Shown one piece after another: positions 14,018-15,603 of a stretch of DNA of 15,603 bases. The stretch is from a bacterium. GTDB lineage: Bacteria; Patescibacteriota; Minisyncoccia; Minisyncoccales; JANBVM01. The stretch covers positions 1 to 15,603 of the forward strand of contig JAUVBU010000011.1 of the NCBI GenBank assembly GCA_030591065.1, in the 5' to 3' direction. Numbering within the stretch: the first letter of the stretch is position 1; each line of letters begins with the position of its first letter. A program made the translations under genes and the position numbers. Under the pieces are notes generated by a model that was given only the letters and a program-made list of their open reading frames with translations, ran no database searches and had not been told where the DNA came from.

Positions 14018-14713
14018 ATGATAAATAAAAAAGTTTTTGTATTCTTATTAAGTTTTACGCTTTTCTTGTTCTTTTCAAGTTTTTTTTCTGTAGCTCAAGA
14101 AATCCCTCAAGAAATCGCTTTAATAGAACCCCTCAACGAAAACACATTTATAGATTGTTACTTTACGTGGAGCATCTCACCTAAGGATGGAGTAAAATTC
14201 TATGGAGTAAATCTTCTCGAAAAAGGGTCGGTTTGGATTGAACTTCGTACTACAGCTGCTTCTTGTGGAGAAAGTCTTTGTTCTTTTCCAGCTTTGGATT
14301 TCGCCGCAAAAGGAGCTCCTTTAAATTACAACACCGAATACGAGTGGCAAATTGTTGCTTATGATCAAGGAGGGAACACAATAGATTCTTCTTTTACTGG
14401 ATCTTTTTCTACTGTTTCCCCAGAAGAACCTCCGCCTCCGCCTCCCACAGGACCAGCACATATAGATAATCCCTTAAATCAAGGAAGTCTTTGGGAGGCC
14501 ATAGATGCTTTAATAAACTTTCTTTTTGTTTTATCTCTAGCAGTAGCCCCTATTCTTTTGATTTATGCTGGATTTATCTTATTAACTAAATCCGGCGACC
14601 CAGGAGCGACCACTCAGGCTAAAAAGATTATCATGTGGACCATGATTGGACTCTCTGTTGTCCTTTTTGCTAAAGGGGTTCCTTCGGTAGTTATGGGAGT
14701 CCTCGGTAGATAA
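14018..14713 (+). CDS. Secreted FnIII-like domain fused to TrbC/VirB2-type pilin
   Basis: 231 residues in four parts. Residues 1-26 are a signal peptide (KK, a long hydrophobic core, SVA before Gln27). Residues 32-133 are a beta-sandwich that looks FnIII-like (IALIEPLNENTF, FTWSIS, then NTEYEWQIVAYD), with Cys47, 83 and 88. Residues 136-146 are a proline-rich linker (six prolines in a row). Residues 150-231 have the VirB2/TrbC pilin pattern: a short amphipathic stretch, a helix at about 166-189 (FLFVLSLAVAPILLIYAGF), a small polar loop TKSGDPGATTQAKK, and a helix at about 203-227. Short proteins with this two-helix unit are common in Patescibacteria next to type IV pilus or secretion genes, none of which is in view here. 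Inferred role: a surface filament or membrane protein. It follows the PKD gene by 22 bases and precedes a strong terminator. Confidence 0.75.
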   Translation: MINKKVFVFLLSFTLFLFFSSFFSVAQEIPQEIALIEPLNENTFIDCYFTWSISPKDGVKFYGVNLLEKGSVWIELRTTAASCGESLCSFPALDFAAKGAPLNYNTEYEWQIVAYDQGGNTIDSSFTGSFSTVSPEEPPPPPPTGPAHIDNPLNQGSLWEAIDALINFLFVLSLAVAPILLIYAGFILLTKSGDPGATTQAKKIIMWTMIGLSVVLFAKGVPSVVMGVLGR

Positions 14714-14735
14714 AAATTAATAAAATTAGAAAATT

Positions 14736-14782
14736 AAACCCTGCACTGTTTATGTGTAGGGTTTGACTTTTGGGTCTTTTTT
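14736..14782 (+). terminator. Intrinsic terminator after the pilin gene
   Basis: AAACCCTGCAC (14736-14746) pairs with GTGTAGGGTTT (14754-14764) around a 7-base loop: 11 pairs with one G-U. An A-run lies upstream and TTTT (14768-14771) and TTTTTT (14777-14782) lie downstream. With a bulged C at 14767 the stem can extend through A-T pairs. This is the strongest hairpin in the window. Confidence 0.8.
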
Positions 14783-14790
14783 GATATAAT
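14763..14790 (+). promoter_or_regulatory. Extended -10 sigma70-type promoter for rny
   Basis: TTGACT at 14763-14768, a 16-base spacer, and TATAAT at 14785-14790, with TG one base before the -10 (TGATATAAT, an extended -10). The -35 overlaps the 3' arm of the preceding terminator. The expected start is about 14797, which leaves a leader of about 230 bases before rny. Confidence 0.7.
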
Positions 14791-15029
14791 TTAAATGTTA
14801 TTATTCACAAAAATTAATGTTAGATTTTGGAATTATTTCGCATAATAAATTAGTTAAAACTCTTGATTATATCTTTCTGCAGAATAGACATATAAAAAAC
14901 TAAAGTTAAATCAGTAAAATTTAATATTTTAGAGACAATTTATCAAAACTTTCTACAAACCAAGAAAAATCAAGATTACGTTATTAAATAAAAATTCAAT
15001 GCAAAATATCCAACTTTCTATTTTAAGTC

Positions 15030-15603
15030 ATGAACTATTTAACCTTATTAATCACAGGAGTGCTTTCAATATCCTTGGGTACTATTCTGGGATATTATGT
15101 TCGACAGTCAATCGCGAAGAAAGACTGGAAAACAATAGAATCAAAGATACAAAAAAAGATTCAAAAGACAACAAAAGAAGCGGAGGATATTCTATCTAAT
15201 GCGAGAGAAAAGTCTTTTAAGTCCTTAACTAAAATAAAAAACGAAGAGAAGATTCGCCGAGGGCGACTTTTTCAAGCTGAACAACTTCTCTCTAAAAGAG
15301 AGACTCTTTTGGATAAAAAAGTTTTTAAGTTTGGCTTAGAACAAAAAGACTTTCAAGAAAAAATTGAAAAACTTAAAAAGATTAAAGTTTCTTTAAAAAA
15401 CTTAGAAGACAAGACACTTGAGCGCCTAGAAACAATTTCTGGTTTAAACAGAAAAGAAGCTAAAGATCAACTCTTTAAGGGAGTAGAAAAAGAGTATCAA
15501 ATAGACTTACTGGAAAAAATCAATAAACTTGAAGTCGATGGCTATGAAAGATTTGAAGTAAGAGCTAAAGAAATTTTAGCTACTGCTATTCAAAAATATG
15601 CTA
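15030..15603 (+). CDS. rny: Ribonuclease Y, N-terminal part (3' cut by window edge)
   Basis: Membrane-bound endoribonuclease that starts mRNA decay. The first 191 residues are present. Seen: one membrane helix (about 3-24), then a long charged coiled coil (about 30-165, rich in Lys/Glu), ERLETISGLNRKEAKDQL at 131-148, matching the ERIxGLTxEEAKxxL element of RNase Y, and ILATAIQKYA at 182-191, the conserved segment just before the KH domain. The KH and HD catalytic domains lie beyond the window. An in-frame TAA at 15024-15026 directly precedes the ATG at 15030, making this the first possible ATG. The frame has no stop to the window end. No Shine-Dalgarno site is seen. Another small open frame overlaps this region in a different phase and is not the gene. 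Confidence 0.92.
   Translation, partial: MNYLTLLITGVLSISLGTILGYYVRQSIAKKDWKTIESKIQKKIQKTTKEAEDILSNAREKSFKSLTKIKNEEKIRRGRLFQAEQLLSKRETLLDKKVFKFGLEQKDFQEKIEKLKKIKVSLKNLEDKTLERLETISGLNRKEAKDQLFKGVEKEYQIDLLEKINKLEVDGYERFEVRAKEILATAIQKYA

Larger units (their letters stand above)
14714..15029 (+). other. Gene-free stretch with terminator, promoter and rny leader
   Basis: 316 bases without a convincing gene. The left part holds the terminator hairpin and the promoter described separately. From about 14797 to 15029 is an A/T-rich presumed leader of rny, about 230 bases long. In it I see scattered start codons opening only very short frames, no clear strong stem, and no riboswitch or tRNA-like fold that I can support. 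Confidence 0.5.

Noticed and set aside
14795..14845. A 16-codon frame in the rny leader as a leader peptide
   Set aside because: Its ATG coincides with the predicted transcription start, it has no ribosome site and its composition gives no attenuation signal such as repeated codons.
14999..15199. 66-residue open frame near the right end
   Set aside because: It overlaps the rny coding frame in another phase and shows no domain; rny from 15030 has clear RNase Y features.

Overview
The window is an AT-rich, gene-dense piece of bacterial chromosome. All 17 genes lie on the + strand; one is cut by each window edge. The organism is probably a member of the Candidate Phyla Radiation / Patescibacteria, perhaps Parcubacteria-like. 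That is inferred from the two-helix TrbC/VirB2-type pilin behind a secreted domain, the small PKD surface protein, RNase Y, the short gaps between genes, and a near-absence of Shine-Dalgarno sites. The standard bacterial code fits: TGA is a stop in fabG and no gene needs it as a sense codon.

Bases 1-10804 look like one long transcription unit for making and using fatty acids. In order: a DUF35-like/DUF362 protein (5' cut), BioY biotin transporter subunit, FabG ketoacyl reductase, a FabZ dehydratase fused to a FabK-type flavin enoyl reductase, a second stand-alone FabK, a PlsC-like 1-acyl-glycerol-3-phosphate acyltransferase, biotin carboxylase, biotin carboxyl carrier protein, a minimal BirA biotin ligase, a PccB-type carboxyltransferase, and two different PlsY-like glycerol-3-phosphate acyltransferases. 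Gaps are 4 to 40 bases and three junctions overlap. Together they cover biotin uptake, carrier biotinylation, acyl-CoA carboxylation (malonyl-CoA if acetyl-CoA is the substrate), the three reductive/dehydrating steps of chain elongation, and acyl transfer to glycerol phosphate. No acyl carrier protein, FabD, FabH/FabF or PlsX is in the window. The DUF35-like module at the left edge belongs to a family that partners thiolases and HMG-CoA synthases, so a CoA-linked, ACP-independent elongation route with a condensing enzyme upstream is a testable idea. Most Patescibacteria are thought to lack fatty acid synthesis, which makes this the standout of the window.

Bases 10793-10851 form a compact control region: a near-consensus promoter overlaps the end of the second plsY and is followed at once by a terminator-like hairpin. 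Then come nusA (10931-12280), a promoter and clpP (12339-12926), a membrane-anchored cysteine-rich PKD protein, and a secreted FnIII-like domain fused to a VirB2-like pilin. Those last two follow clpP closely and may be cotranscribed with it.

Bases 14714-15029 carry no gene. They hold a strong hairpin terminator whose 3' arm overlaps the -35 of the next promoter, then an AT-rich leader to rny (RNase Y), which runs off the right edge before its KH and HD domains. I saw no tRNA, rRNA, CRISPR array, insertion sequence or long repeat.
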